Assembly: GCA_037974335.1 (NCBI GenBank)
Contig: CM075760.1
Location: 43,652,103 to 43,716,102 of the forward strand
Direction: 5' to 3'
Source: Prionace glauca
Taxonomy: Eukaryota; Chordata; Chondrichthyes; Carcharhiniformes; Carcharhinidae
Length of the DNA: 64,000 nucleotides
How positions within the stretch are numbered: the stretch's first letter is position 1; every line of letters starts with the position of its first letter. The position numbers and the translations under genes are program-made. The notes below the pieces were generated by a model. The model did not search any database and was not told the DNA's origin. It saw nothing but the letters and a program-made list of their open reading frames with translations. Shown here in pieces: positions 32,578 to 43,418 of this stretch.

Positions 32578-33432
32578 CCAGGAAATGGCAAATGAAATTT
32601 AATGTTGGCAAGTGTGAGGTGGTCCACTTTGGTAGGAGGAATGGTAGGAAGGACTATTACTTACGTGGCGAAAAACTGCAGCAGGCGACGGTGCAGAGGG
32701 ACCTCGGGGTCCTTGTGCATGAGTCACAGAGACCCAGCTTGCAGGTGCAGCAGGTGGTCAGGAAGGCGAATGGGATGCTGGCCTTCATAGCGAGGGGGAT
32801 TGAATATAAAAGTAGGGAGGTCTTGCTGCAGCTGTATAGGGCATTGGTGAGACCGCAGCTGGAGTACTGTGTGCAGTTTTGGGCGCCGCACCTGCGCAAG
32901 GATATTTTGCCCTGGAGGGAGTGCAGAGGAGGTTTACTAGGCTGATACCAGAGTTGAGGGGATTGAGCTATGAGGAGAGGCTGAATAAACTAGGCTTGTA
33001 CTCGTTAGAGTTCAGAAGAATGAGGGGAGATCTCATTGAGACGTATAAGATGATGAATGGGATGGATAGGATAGAGGTGGAGAGACTCTTCCCGCTCAAA
33101 AAAGACAGTAGGACTAGGGGGCACAGCCTCAAGATAAAGGGGGGGCGGTTTAGAACAGAGCTGAGGAGGAACTTCTTCACTCAAAGGGTGGTGAATCTCT
33201 GGAATTCTCTGCCCGTTGAAGTGGTGGAGGCTGCCTCGCTAAATATTTTTAAGAAACGGGTTGATGGGTTTTTGATAAGAGAAGAGATTAAGGGTTATGG
33301 GGAGAGGGCGGGAAGGTGGAACTGAGCCACGACAGATCAGCCATGATCTTATTGAATGGCGGGGCAGGCTCGAAGGGCGAGATGGCCTACTCCTGCTCCT
33401 ATTTCTTATGTTCTTATGTTCTTATGTTCTTA
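32578..33432 (+). mobile_element. CR1-type LINE 3' half, head-to-tail with the previous copy
   Basis: Starts at KWQMKFNVGKCEVVHFGRRN, one frameshift near 32910, ends in TTCTTATG octamers. Nearly identical to the LINE at 5-6.9 kb. Begins exactly where the previous copy's tail stops. Confidence 0.85.
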
Positions 33433-33829
33433 GTTATCGTGTATTCAATGAGCCATCACCCTCGGAGTTTGAAATTTGTTTAAGAGGTAATAATGTCAGC
33501 ACTTCCAGTAATTCGACAATCGTGCGTTCAAAACACGAGAGTAAAGTTCAGACAGCAGATAAACAGTCTCCTGAGGATATGTAAAGCTTGTCCTCATTAC
33601 CTACAATTCAATACCAGCCGGCTGGGAAAACCTTTTCGGTGTCACTTCCATTCATAAAAGAAATGAATGCGGTGCTGAAATGATTACAGTGTAATAATTC
33701 AGAAAGCAACTCTCACAATGGGTTTTCATTCACATTTTCATATCCTTTTCCACATCAGACATACGTTCTCTCACTCGCTCTGGCCTCTGATCAATATCAG
33801 GCTCCAATCCTGCTACAATGCGGGTGTTT
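33433..33829. other. No feature recognised
   Basis: No coding frame, RNA or repeat I can name. Confidence 0.45.
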
Positions 33830-34113
33830 TTAAGAACATAAGAAATAGGAGCAGGAGTAGGCCATCTAGCCCTTCGAGCCTGCCCCGCCATTCAATAAGA
33901 TCATGGCTGACCTGTCGTGGCTCAGTTCCACCTTCCTGCCCTCTCCCCATAACCCTTAATCCCTTGTCTTATCAAAAACCCATCAACCCGCTTCTTAAAA
34001 ATATTTAGCGAGGCAGCCTCCACCACTTCAACGGGCAGAGAATTCCAGAGATTCACCACCCTTTGAGTGAAGAAGTTCCTCCTCAACTCTGTTCTAAACC
34101 GCCTCCCCTTTTT
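33830..34113 (-). mobile_element. CR1-type LINE 3' end, minus strand
   Basis: Reverse of the octamer tail (taagaacataagaaatagga) through FFTQRVVNLWNSLPVEVVEA. Confidence 0.85.
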
Positions 34114-34184
34114 GTAATGATTATTGACCACTTTATCTTCTTCAAAACATTGAAGTAAATTGGGTTCAAGCATTTAAATTATCA

Positions 34185-34430
34185 TTGCAAACAGTGCAGA
34201 AGGAGGCTATTTGTCCCATCAAGTCTGCATCCTTCGCAATCACACCGAGGCCCAGTCCCCATAGTCCCTACTAGTTTCTCTAACACTAAAGGGCAATTTA
34301 ATATGGTCAATCAACCTAACTTTGGACTGTGAGGGGAAACCGGAGAACCCAGACGAGAAAGTGCAAACTCCACATATGCAGTGACCAGAGGCCCCGGCGC
34401 TGTGAGGCAACGTGCCACCCAATGGTGCCT
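34185..34430 (-). mobile_element. tRNA-derived SINE, diverged, minus strand
   Basis: Reverse body with gggcaatttaatatggtcaa and gtgcaaactccacatatgca. 34431-34860 has nothing recognised. Confidence 0.6.
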
Positions 34431-34883
34431 ATTCGAAGAAATGTTCCAATGGCGATGGACAGAAAGGGAGAGAATCTTTGTTATTCATTGGCCTCGCCTG
34501 ATAGCTTCCTTTTGTGGCTCAGTGGAGTTTTGCCGGACTGATTAAGATGCCGAGCAGAAAATCAGGTTCTGAATCGTTGAACTAAATATTGGAAAAAAGG
34601 CAAAGCAATTACAGATGAAAAGTGGAAACCAGAGGCAGGAAGGACAGAGTGAGAAAATAAATTGAAAGGAACAAGGTCAATTAACAGGTAAACAGTTAAG
34701 GTTCCACAGATATACTTGTGGAGTCTATTTTTAATGTGTTGTAAATTGAAATCATAAAGTAATATAGTTCTATGAGTGAACCTCACAATCTATTGTTGTG
34801 TTTTGTATTATTTGCAGGTTGAGAAAGATCCCTGTGGCTCTCACACCGCTGAGGGAATTATTGCTGCTCTTCACCGGTATGAG

Positions 34884-34898
34884 AGCGCCCTCTGCTGC
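34884..34898 (-). promoter_or_regulatory. CTCF-core-like motif after the 34.9-kb V relic
   Basis: Minus strand GCAGCAGAGGGCGCT, 25 bp beyond the nonamer. Confidence 0.5.
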
Positions 34899-34923
34899 TC
34901 AGTCTCTGGAGTTGTCGCTGTGG

Positions 34924-34962
34924 AATTTTGACTGGGACCCGCGACATCTCTGCAGCAGTGTG
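34924..34962 (-). promoter_or_regulatory. Decayed recombination signal, 23-bp spacer
   Basis: Minus strand heptamer CACACTG (34956-34962), spacer 23, nonamer GTCAAAATT (34924-34932). Confidence 0.7.
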
Positions 34963-35061
34963 GGGACTCATGACACTGAAATACACAGCGGTGTCGGAGA
35001 TCAGGACCTTGTTAATCATTACCTCAGTGATCTTGGTAGCTTTACTAAACTTTGATGTCAA
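34963..35061 (-). pseudogene. V segment pseudogene, 3' end
   Basis: Minus strand reads SKFSK..KITEVMINKVLISDTAVYFSVMSP: framework 3 of a V domain in which the second cysteine is serine. The 5' half is missing. Related to the V relics at 47.9 and 55.5 kb (end MSP/MKP/IES before CACACTG). Confidence 0.75.
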
Positions 35062-35104
35062 AATTTGGGCTTGAAGTTTCTTATCCCCCCAAAGTGATAG
35101 AGCA

Positions 35105-35480
35105 TGTGAGAGATGGATACTCAGCCAGAACCTGATGTCCTCGTACGTGAGTCGCTGAAAGTAAACGTGCAGTTAAAGCAGGCAGCAAAGAAGAAAAATG
35201 ATTTGCTAACCTTCATAGCAAGAGGGTTTGAGTACAGGAATACGGATGTTTTGCTGCAATTCTATCGGGCATTGTTGGGGCCATATCTGGAATATTGTGT
35301 GTAGCTTTGACGTCCTCATCCGAGAACGGATGTCCTCGCTACAGAGGGATTGCAGAGAAGGTTTACCAGGCTGTTTCTTGGGATGTTAGTTTTGTCATTT
35401 CAGTAGAGAATGAATGAGTTAGAATTCTATTTAAAGAGTTCAAAACAGTGAGACGAAATCTCACAAAAACTAATAAAATT
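35105..35480 (+). mobile_element. CR1-type LINE fragment
   Basis: Encodes DVLVRESLKV and LLTFIARGFEYRNTDVLLQF, the LVHE...LEYC region, diverged. Confidence 0.75.
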
Positions 35481-35489
35481 CCAGGAGGA

Positions 35490-35784
35490 TTACATAGACA
35501 CATAGAAGCAGGAATACGCCATTCAGCCCATAGAGCCTGCTCCGCCATTCATTTGAACATGGTTGATCATCAAATTTAATATCCTGATTCCTCTTTCCTC
35601 TCATATGCTTTGATCCCTTCAGTCCCAAGAGCTATATCTATTTTCTTCTTGAAATCGGAAAACGTTTTAGTCTCAAATAGTGGTAGTGAATTCTATACGT
35701 TCACCACCCTTCAGCTGAAGAAATTTCTTCCCATTTGAGTTCTAATAGGCTAACCCCTCTTTCTTCAAACTATGACCCCTAGTT
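35490..35784 (-). mobile_element. CR1-like LINE 3' end, minus strand
   Basis: Reverse tail (acatagaagcaggaatacgc) to the FTQR region. Continues at 36060-36240 beyond a SINE. Confidence 0.65.
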
Positions 35785-36059
35785 AGAATCATAAAAACCC
35801 TACACTTCAGAAAAATGCCATTCGGCCTATCGAGTCTGCACCGACTACAATCCCACCCGGGCCCTACCCCCATATCCCCAATATTTACCCACTAATCCCT
35901 CAAACTACGCATCTCAGGACGCTAAGGGCAATTTTTTATCACGGCCAATCAACCTAACCCACACATCTTTGGACTGTGGGAGAAAACCGGAGCACCCGGA
36001 GACACGAGGAGAATGTGCTAACTCCACACAGACAGTGCTAACTACTTTGCTACCATGCC
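35785..36059 (-). mobile_element. tRNA-derived SINE in a LINE, minus strand
   Basis: Reverse of the full body; starts at attcggcctatcgagtctgc and ends at the tRNA head. Confidence 0.7.
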
Positions 36060-36485
36060 AAGTTCTGGACTCCTCCATCACTCGGAACATTCTTTCTGAA
36101 TCTTCACTGCTTAACTCTGTTAGGATTTTAAAAGACTTTATCATATCCCGTCTCAGCCTTCGAAACTCCGGTGAATACAATCCTAACCGATTTAGTCACT
36201 CTTTATATGACAAATCTATCATCCCAGAAATCAGCCTGTTAAATCTTCGCTGTGCTCCCTCTCGAGGATTAGACAGAATAGATCCAGAAAGAATTTTCCC
36301 GATAATGGGGGAGTCCAGAACTAAGAGTGGCAGTTTGAAGGTTAGGTTTAAATCTTTTGGGACTGAGGTGAGCAGAGATTTCTTCACCCAGAGAGTAGCG
36401 AAATCATGGAATTCACTACCACAGGAAAGTAGTTGAGGCCAAAACGTTGTGTGTTTTCAAGAAGAAACTAGATGTCGCTCTTCCT
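36060..36485. mobile_element. CR1-like LINE pieces in opposite orientations
   Basis: 36060-36250 is minus strand (LRNSG/RLSK region reversed). 36260-36485 is plus strand (LDRIDPERIFPIMGESRTKS to FFTQRVAKSWNSLP). The switch near 36255 implies inversion or two insertions. Confidence 0.65.
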
Positions 36486-36489
36486 TCTC

Positions 36490-37125
36490 GAGAATTTTTG
36501 CCGAGTGATTCCTAAGTTTAGAATCAGATGATGCAGCAAATTCTCCAAAGGTCAGTTAATGTTGGTGGCAAATTCTGAAATCCGAATGGCTTAGAAATTC
36601 AAAGCGTTTGGAGATGGGCATGATAATCAGTACATTATGGATACACGGCGATAGCCCGACTCGAAACAAATTCGGCCTCCTGGAGGAGAAATTAAACTAG
36701 TTCCATAAACCTGTCTCTTGTCCACATCAATCTGTATCCACATTGCCTCTGCTGCTTCTTCCTGTTAAAATGAGCAATGATACATTCAATTGCATTTTTC
36801 TTTTGTTTATTTGAACAACGAAATGGATTCCATGACCTTTAAAACAAATTAACATTTGGCAGTGGTGTGATTCGAACACACTCTCCCACAGTTATTTGCC
36901 ACGCTGAATTTAGTAACATAAACTTGTCATCAGCGCTGCCAGAGGAAGCAATTGGCGTCATATCTGGTGCCGCCAGGAAACAGAATAAATGGAGTAAGAC
37001 AAAGTCATAAATCACATTCAGCCTGCTCCACCATTTAATAAGATCAGGGCAAATAAAGTCACCATAGTCCCAGATGAACAAATGTTGTTATTTATTCATC
37101 AGATAATAAAAGAATAACAGTGTGA
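36490..37125. other. No feature recognised
   Basis: No coding frame, RNA or repeat assigned. Confidence 0.45.
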
Positions 37126-37128
37126 TAT

Positions 37129-37205
37129 TGGAAATCTGAAATAAAAACAGGAAATGCTGGATCAACTCAACAAGTCTGGAGAAAAACATAGTTAACGTTT
37201 CAGAT
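37129..37205 (+). mobile_element. SINE-like repeat, 'atgctgga' family
   Basis: Contains aacaggaaatgctggatcaa and gttaacgtttcagat, as in the insertion at 3785-3887. 37210-37845 has nothing recognised. Confidence 0.6.
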
Positions 37206-37847
37206 TTAAACCATCATCCTCCAGGGATATTCACCTTATTTGTATATTCACCAGATTAAGATGCTACAGAAAAGTAAACAGAACAGTGTAAAAGTTGAGG
37301 ATATTCTTATTGAGCAGCTGAGAATGCTCGAGGAGCCAATTGGCCCACTTATGACCTTATTTCCCATATTCTAATCAGTGCGGTCAAGGCAATGGTTATG
37401 GTGATGTGAATGAGTCAGTGTGGCTGGATGATCTTATAATTTCAGGTTCTAGTATCTGTGGTGATTCGGCCTCTGCCAAATTTCCAACTGGTTTGCTCTT
37501 TGAGGCGGGCTTGTTTCTCCTGAGGCCTCTCCCACTCTCTGTGTTTGCCAAAGTGACTCAGCTCACCGATGTGAATAAGTTGTTTTTTCCAACACAAACC
37601 TGATTCACATTAGTTCAGAAGGTCATGTCAGATGTAAGAGGAGTCTGTTATGCTTAGAAGGAGCTGCGGCAAAGAAGCGGAAGATGAGAATGATGTTAAT
37701 GATGATTGACAGGAATGCATTGGAACCTTGGCGATTTTGTAGATCGAGTACATTTTACACTTTGAAATCAGAATAACGAGATGCCATTTGGAAATGCACA
37801 TTTGCTGTCTGCCTATTTTAGGATTTGAAGTATCGCTGATGTAATGT

Positions 37848-37920
37848 GCCCGACTAGCTCAGTCGGTAGAGCATGAGACTCTTAATCTCAGGGTCGTGGG
37901 TTCGAGCCCCACGTTGGGCG
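37848..37920 (+). tRNA. tRNA-Lys (CTT)
   Basis: 73 nt: acceptor GCCCGAC ... GTTGGGC-G, D arm AGCTCAGTCGGTAGAGC, anticodon loop ACTCTTAAT with anticodon CTT, T arm GTGGGTTCGAGCCCCAC. Near-identical to vertebrate tRNA-Lys; A and B boxes intact. Confidence 0.95.
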
Positions 37921-38120
37921 CCATTATTCTAAAACTTTATTGGGAGAATTCCATTTCTCCAGAATGTCACCGCTTAAAATGAGTCGTTCACAATCTTGCT
38001 TTGTTAATATCTCAATCACTATTTTCTGAATGAAAAGTGCCTCCACTCCTTTGGAAGTCGGACAGTTTTGTGCTTAATTCAGTGGACAGTTTTTTTAAAA
38101 ATCATTTAGCACCAGATTTG

Positions 38121-38349
38121 AACCCAATTGGGAAATATTTGTGTGAGTGGAAAAAATAAAATCTACTCCATCATTAGCCAGATTTTACCCCGTATCATCA
38201 TCTCCATCGTCAGAGTTTTGCACCCTATCAATGTCCTTTTACTGTTCTTGACGATCTGAACATGACATTTTCAACTCAACGCAAACCTGGCTAATAGTGG
38301 AGTAGATTTTACTTTTTCCACTTACACACATAATTTCCAGATTTGGGTT
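38121..38349. mobile_element. Fold-back (MITE-like) element
   Basis: Arms 38121-38181 and 38287-38349 are inverted repeats of about 62 bp with roughly 80-85% identity (shared aaaatctactcca, attagccag), separated by about 105 bp. No coding capacity. Clear flanking duplications not seen. Confidence 0.65.
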
Positions 38350-38645
38350 TAAGATTCGCATTCAGTTATGAAATTTAATAGTACTTGAGAGTTGTGATAA
38401 GCTGGTGGTTCCGCGGCTTTACTACAGTAAGGTTTATATAGGAGGATGCCAATAATTCTCTTTGAATGTGATGAGCTACAATGAAACTTAATGCAGTAGG
38501 AGGTAATGTACTCAGTATTACGGGGGAACCAGCATAGACACTTTAAATATGAATTGTTGTGGGTAATTGACACGATTACGGAATGGGACTGATTCAAACT
38601 GGCAGAAGTATTGCATGATCACTTGCAGGTTTCTGTGGTGTGTTC

Positions 38646-38717
38646 GGTTCTGTGGTGTAATGGTGAGCACTCTGGACTTTGAATCCAGCGAACCGAGTTC
38701 AAATCTCGGTAGAACCT
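38646..38717 (+). tRNA. tRNA-Gln (TTG)
   Basis: 72 nt: acceptor GGTTCTG ... AGAACC-T, anticodon loop ACTTTGAAT with anticodon TTG, T arm CCGAGTTCAAATCTCGG. Differs by about two bases from the usual vertebrate gene. A and B boxes intact. Confidence 0.94.
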
Positions 38718-39099
38718 TTCTTTAATTTCTCAATTAATCAGATGATTAATTTGGTGAAGGGCATTTCAATTCAATCACCCCAAATGAATATATGGTATAA
38801 ACAAGACACGTTCATGGGGCCCGGGAAACTAACATGGGTGATAGGAGAAAGAGGGTGATGGCAGAAGGCTGCCTTTGGGGCTGGAAGCCAGCGTCCAATG
38901 GCGTTTCAGAAGAACCTATGCCGGCTCCCCCATTCTTCGTCATTTATATAAATTACATAGATGATTATGTGGGGGTAAGATTGGTATCTTGAGAATAGAT
39001 GTTTAAAAATGAACTTTTTTTTCTACCTGCGATACCTGTAATAATCTCAGGAAGAAATCACACTGCACAACAAAAATATATTCACAGTTCAGCTGCTGG

Positions 39100-39465
39100 A
39101 AAGGGAAGGTGGTTGTGGCGATTAAATAAAGCTTCCACCAATTATTATTCTGTTCTTTCTAACGAGATCAGTTCCTCGCCTTCAGTTCCTATATTGGAAA
39201 CTGCTCTCGGTCTGTCTGTTTGAAGTGTGGTGTTTGCCAAAGTTATTCACTGGTATCAGAGGCGTTTCAACCGGAGCCCAATTTATTCTCTCTCATTCCA
39301 TGGGGGAATTGTGCGTAATCCCAACAGTGTTCAGTACTGAGACCAGCGAGATCCTGATCATTTTGTCGATGTTGAGATCAATCCATTCCCTGACCACTCA
39401 CTCCTTACCCCTCGCACTGAGCGAAGCGCAGGATAGGATATATTTTATGGCAAAGATGTGTAGCA
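39100..39465 (-). repeat. Inverted copy of a V-segment intron
   Basis: The reverse strand matches 49410-49760, the leader intron of the 49.9-kb V segment (gaactgatctcgttagaaag; cgcttcgctcagtgcgaggg). Neither leader nor V exon is present here. Confidence 0.8.
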
Positions 39466-39774
39466 AAGAGTGGATCCATTTGCGTTCCACATGCAACATG
39501 ACTTACATTTATAAATTCTCATCTTGAACATTTCAATTGAAATTCCAAGGCAAGCAGAGCTTTATGAGCAGAATGGTTCAGATTCCCATCCCCTTTAATA
39601 TGACCAAGTTGTTTCTGATTTCACTACAGAGGTTGTCTATTAAACAATGACTGAACACAGGAGGTGAATGTGAGAAGCTGAAGTTTCCAGTTGAAGAGGT
39701 TCCCAGTGTCTCTGAGCAGCTGAACTGGGGAAGCCTTTGGGCAGAGACTGTCCTGCTGCTATTTCCCTTCCTGG

Positions 39775-39789
39775 CCACCAGGGGTCGCT
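39775..39789 (+). promoter_or_regulatory. CTCF-core-like motif at the CpG-rich island
   Basis: CCACCAGGGGTCGCT, one mismatch to the usual core. Confidence 0.4.
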
Positions 39790-40420
39790 GTAATACGCCC
39801 AGGCGCTGCTCCGCCCAGTGTCACCTCTTGCCCACACCGGCCCAGCCGCTGCTCGTTAGCGGAACATCCGGGACTTGAAGAGAGGCGGGGCCAGCCGCCA
39901 TATTGCCGTGACGTCATTGTCAGCCCCCCCCCCGTCGAGGAAAAAGCGACGGTTCAGAAATGTAGAAAATGAGAGAAATTCCCACCCGGAAATCCCGCCG
40001 GGACCGGAATTAAAATTAAATAAAATACATATTTTTATAAAGCGGCAGGTGGCGGAACCACGCATGTGCTGTAGTATTTTCCCAGAGCGCACCGCGCGGG
40101 TTTGATTGAAAAACAGACGCAATAAAAACAGAAACGATGTTCCCGAATGGAGAAGGAACCGAAAGTCTGACGGGTGAGGATGTGAATAATAATCATCAAG
40201 ATTCAAAATATTAAAAGATTAAAATGGAACTCCCTGGGCGCATGTGCGGGAGAGGATTTCAACCAAAGTGCAGCGCGCGGGACGCCGTCTCCCCTGGCAA
40301 CGCAAGATGGCGGCTGGACTTCTCCCCTGGCAACGCAACATGGCCGCTGGCCGTCTCCCCTGGCAACGCGGGCGATGTGTGTGATTGTGGCGCAGGCGCA
40401 GTGAGGTCTGCCTGCAGCCC
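39790..40420. promoter_or_regulatory. CpG-rich promoter-like island with no recognised gene
   Basis: Contains an Sp1-type gaggcggggcc near 39882, YY1-type gccgccatattg near 39894, CRE tgacgtca near 39909, and at 40286-40372 three tandem units of about 33 bp each with tctcccctggcaacgc (RFX half-site-like) and atggc(g/c)gc (YY1-like). No coding exon is recognised on either side within several kb. Confidence 0.55.
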
Positions 40421-40679
40421 ATTGTCCAGATTGCCCCCAGTGGATGTGGTGGGGATGGTGCAGCAGATGGAGCAACAATCCCAGTTTCAATGGGGGGAGA
40501 GAAGCTGCAATGCTGCTCCCTGTTGTTCACTCCTCTCCCCAGTCTCAGCATTGCAGAGTGTTGCAAAATCAAAATGGCAAAGGCAGCAGCTGTTGCAGTA
40601 ATAACATCAAATTAATAAAACATGTGATAAACTGCAACAATGAAAACCCGCAATCCGATGCAGCAACATAAAATTGAAA

Positions 40680-40806
40680 GTCGCTCTTTCACAGATGATG
40701 CTAAAACTTGTAGAACCGTCAGTTCGCTAAAACTTGTAGAACCATCTTTCGCTAAAACTTGTAGAACCGTCAGTTTCCCCTGTCACAGGTGACAGCTGGA
40801 GTTACA
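40680..40806 (+). repeat. Three-copy repeat block, copy A left part
   Basis: Homologous to 58562-58680 and, inverted, to 51760-51830. Holds a local triplication of aaaacttgtagaacc. Interrupted by the next SINE. Confidence 0.7.
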
Positions 40807-41095
40807 GGAAACGGCACAGTGGTTAACACTGTTACCTCTCAGCGCCAGGGACTCGGGTTCGATTCCTGGCTTGGGTCACTATCCGTGTGTGGAGTTTGCA
40901 CACCTCCCAGTATCTGCGTGGGTTTCCTCCGTGTGCTCCGGTTTCTTCCCACAGTCCGAAGGACGTCAGCTGCATTTGCCGTGCTGAATTCTCGATCAGT
41001 GTACCCGAATAAGCGCCGTGGTGTGGCGACTAGGGAATTTTCACAGTAACTTAATTGCATTGTGAATGTAAGCCTTACTTGTGAATAATAAACTT
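40807..41095 (+). mobile_element. tRNA-derived SINE inserted in the repeat block
   Basis: Head cacagtggttaacactgtta, box-B-like gggttcgattcct, tail tggcgactagggaattttca. The other two block copies lack it. Confidence 0.8.
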
Positions 41096-41470
41096 TATTT
41101 CAAAATCTGCGCGTCTAGACACCACCACAAACCACAGCGCATTTAGTTCAAGAGGCGATGTGTGAATTACGGAAGCTGTAGAACAGAAACAGGCCTTCTG
41201 GACCAGAAATTCTGGGATCCATCTCCACTTCATGGATATAGAGGATGTTTTCCTTATCCGGTCACACAGGTTGATGATCTGCTTGTAAATTCTTCCAATA
41301 AGCCGAATGACAAGTGAAAACAACAGGAGAGTTTCCTGCAGGAGTTACTGCCGGAGGAAATGGAAACAACTGCCCGACTTTGTCAGGTATCATCACGGAG
41401 CAAGCTAATGGGAATCTCTGGTTATCTAGCGCCACCTCAGGGCATGGTACCTGGTCCATGGCACCTACCG
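41096..41470 (+). repeat. Three-copy repeat block, copy A right part
   Basis: Shared caccacaaaccacag, caggccttctggacca and gtcacacaggttgatgatct-type motifs with the 58.7-kb and 51.6-kb copies. Unclassified. Confidence 0.65.
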
Positions 41471-41740
41471 TATTACTAACTGAAATGTTTTGCTGAGTCT
41501 AAATTGTCTGCTTTGTTTTCTACAATGACAACGAAAGAGTTTGGGTCATCAAATTCTATAAATATTCTCATATTCATTCCCTAAACTGCCACGTTGCTTT
41601 TTTGGTGATGTATTTTTTAGTAATATACCATTTATTGTAATTAATAGTTTGAGAATTCACCAGGATTTTAGGTTCCGTTTCAGACTCATTCTGATCACAA
41701 TGTTTGCCTAACGCTCTGTTATGTTGAGTGAGGCTCTGAC

Positions 41741-41779
41741 AGTTTTTGTACAGGTTCAGCCCAGCTCTGTGTCTCTGTG
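41741..41779 (-). promoter_or_regulatory. Recombination signal, 23-bp spacer
   Basis: Minus strand heptamer CACAGAG (41773-41779), spacer 23, nonamer ACAAAAACT (41741-41749). Confidence 0.85.
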
Positions 41780-41940
41780 GATCTCAGTGCGCAATAATAC
41801 ACCCCGGAGTCTGTCAGCTCTGTTTTAGACACTTTCAACGGGACGGTGCGTGTTGTATCATTGAACTCCGCTGAGAAACGGCCCCCAGGGGATCTCCCTG
41901 TGTTCCCAGTGAATTTATTTGTTTGCAGCAGATACTCCAT
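41780..41940 (-). pseudogene. 5'-truncated V segment (41.8 kb)
   Basis: Reads EYLLQTNKFTGNTGRSPGGR to LTDSGVYYCALRS, then the signal. Close copy of the second half of the 49.9-kb V segment. The first half, including first cysteine and WYRQ, is absent beyond 41940, and no leader was found. Confidence 0.85.
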
Positions 41941-42147
41941 AGTTTCACCAAGATTTCCCAGTTAAAGGGCTGCTCGGAACCCGGGAAACTACTATAAAGG
42001 CGGATTTTACAGAGAATGATACATTCAGCATCGCAGAAATAAAGCATCTGGGTAATTTAGTATTTTTATTATGTTCTAGTTATATTAACAGTTCATGAAC
42101 CAGGTCACAGATCTGATTCAGTGAGAGGAGGTGAGAGTGTCTTTGCC

Positions 42148-42186
42148 GGTTTTTGTACGGGCTGACTGCGCCTCTGTAACAGTGTG
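42148..42186 (-). promoter_or_regulatory. Recombination signal, 23-bp spacer
   Basis: Minus strand heptamer CACACTG (42180-42186), spacer 23, nonamer ACAAAAACC (42148-42156). Confidence 0.9.
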
Positions 42187-42624
42187 GGGCTCAGCGCACA
42201 GTGATACACGGCAGAGTCAGAGACACGGACCCCGGTGATATTTAATGGAGCAGTTTTCTTAACTTTGTCCAAATCAGCAGAAAACCGGTCGGAGAAATCT
42301 GGAGACGTTTCTCCGCCACCCGTGCCATATTTCTTCAATAAATATCTCGGAGCTTCCCCAGGATATTGGATGTACCAGAAAAGATAATTGTCTGTATATT
42401 TTGCTTCGTAACTGCAGTTCAATATTACCGTCTGTCCTTCCTGAACCGTTAATTCAGGCGGCTCCTGGGAAACTGAATCTTGGCCACTGGTTCCTGCAAC
42501 AACATATAGAATGTGTGAGAAATCTGTGAATAAAAATAACCCATAAAACGCACACTGAGGATTTGAGCTCAGACCCACCGGACAACATGACCATTATTAT
42601 CAGTAAAGCACACAGGGAACACAT
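42187..42624 (-). CDS. TCR V segment (42.2 kb), TRAV/TRDV-like, intact
   Basis: The leader exon 42579-42624 encodes MCSLCALLIIMVMLS and ends at G|GTGGGT. The V exon 42187-42493 follows acceptor GTTGTTGCAG, phase 1. The V domain has SGQDSVSQEPP, first cysteine in ILNC, FWYIQYPGEAPRY (Ile replaces the usual Arg of WYRQ), RFSADLDKVKKTAPLNIT, and SAVYHCALSP with His before the second cysteine. No stops; likely functional. TGATGTCA at 42777-42784 is a CRE-like promoter element 153 bp upstream. The same family includes the relics at 29.0 and 55.5 kb. Confidence 0.88.
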
Positions 42625-42776
42625 GGATCCTGTTTGGAAGAAAAAGGCGACACTGTTTGAAATGTGTTGTTGTTTCTAGTCTTGTATCACAGAGTAAACT
42701 CAGGTCAGAGGCAGCTTCAATCATTGGGAAACTGGGGGCCGGTTATCAGTGCTGCCATTGGCTGGTGTCTCAGCTC

Positions 42777-42784
42777 TGATGTCA
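42777..42784 (-). promoter_or_regulatory. CRE-like element of the 42.2-kb V promoter
   Basis: TGATGTCA (plus-strand reading), 153 bp upstream of the leader, the same distance as the consensus CRE at the 27.3-kb V segment. Confidence 0.45.
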
Positions 42785-43042
42785 GTTGTGGACCAATCGC
42801 TGTGAGTGAAAGGTTTAATAGGGCTGACACTCACCAATCACATTCCGTCCCTGGCTGTGGGTGTCTACACTTCCTCCCTCTTTCTCTCTCTCACATTTTC
42901 CCTCATTTTGTATGTTCCTGGGTTTAACTCGTTTTCCTCCGAACTCATTGTGAAAATATTTCTTTGGATAGATTTTTCTTTCTAATTAATGCGGAAAATT
43001 AAATATTTTATCATCGATCTGATGAACATGTACTAATGAGTG

Positions 43043-43418
43043 CATCTAGAGCATGACAATAAATAATAATTGAGTGTTTTATGAATATGGGATAAGAAGT
43101 CACAGAACTCCACATCGACCCAGGGTTTCACCGGGGTTACTCTTGTCCTTGGAAAGGACAGATTTCAATTAGTCATTATTTCTACTCAAGGGACTTTAGA
43201 ATAGGACAACACTGGAACTGAATTTCACAACATCTAGAGCATGACAATAAATAATAATGAGGTGTTTTATGAATATGGGATAAGAAGTCACAGAACTCCA
43301 CATCGATCTACGGTTTCACCGAGGTTACTCTTGTCCTTGGAAAGGACAGATTTCAATCAGTCATTATTTCTACTCAAGGGACTTTAGAATGGGACAACAC
43401 TGGAACTGAATTTCACAA
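43043..43418. repeat. 188-bp tandem duplication
   Basis: Unit catctagagcatgacaataa ... gaactgaatttcacaa at 43043-43230 and 43231-43418, differing by only a few bases. Recent. Confidence 0.95.

Noticed and set aside
40224-40601. Coding exon in the CpG-rich island
   Set aside because: All frames are driven by the tandem ctggcaacgc units; no domain or start context.
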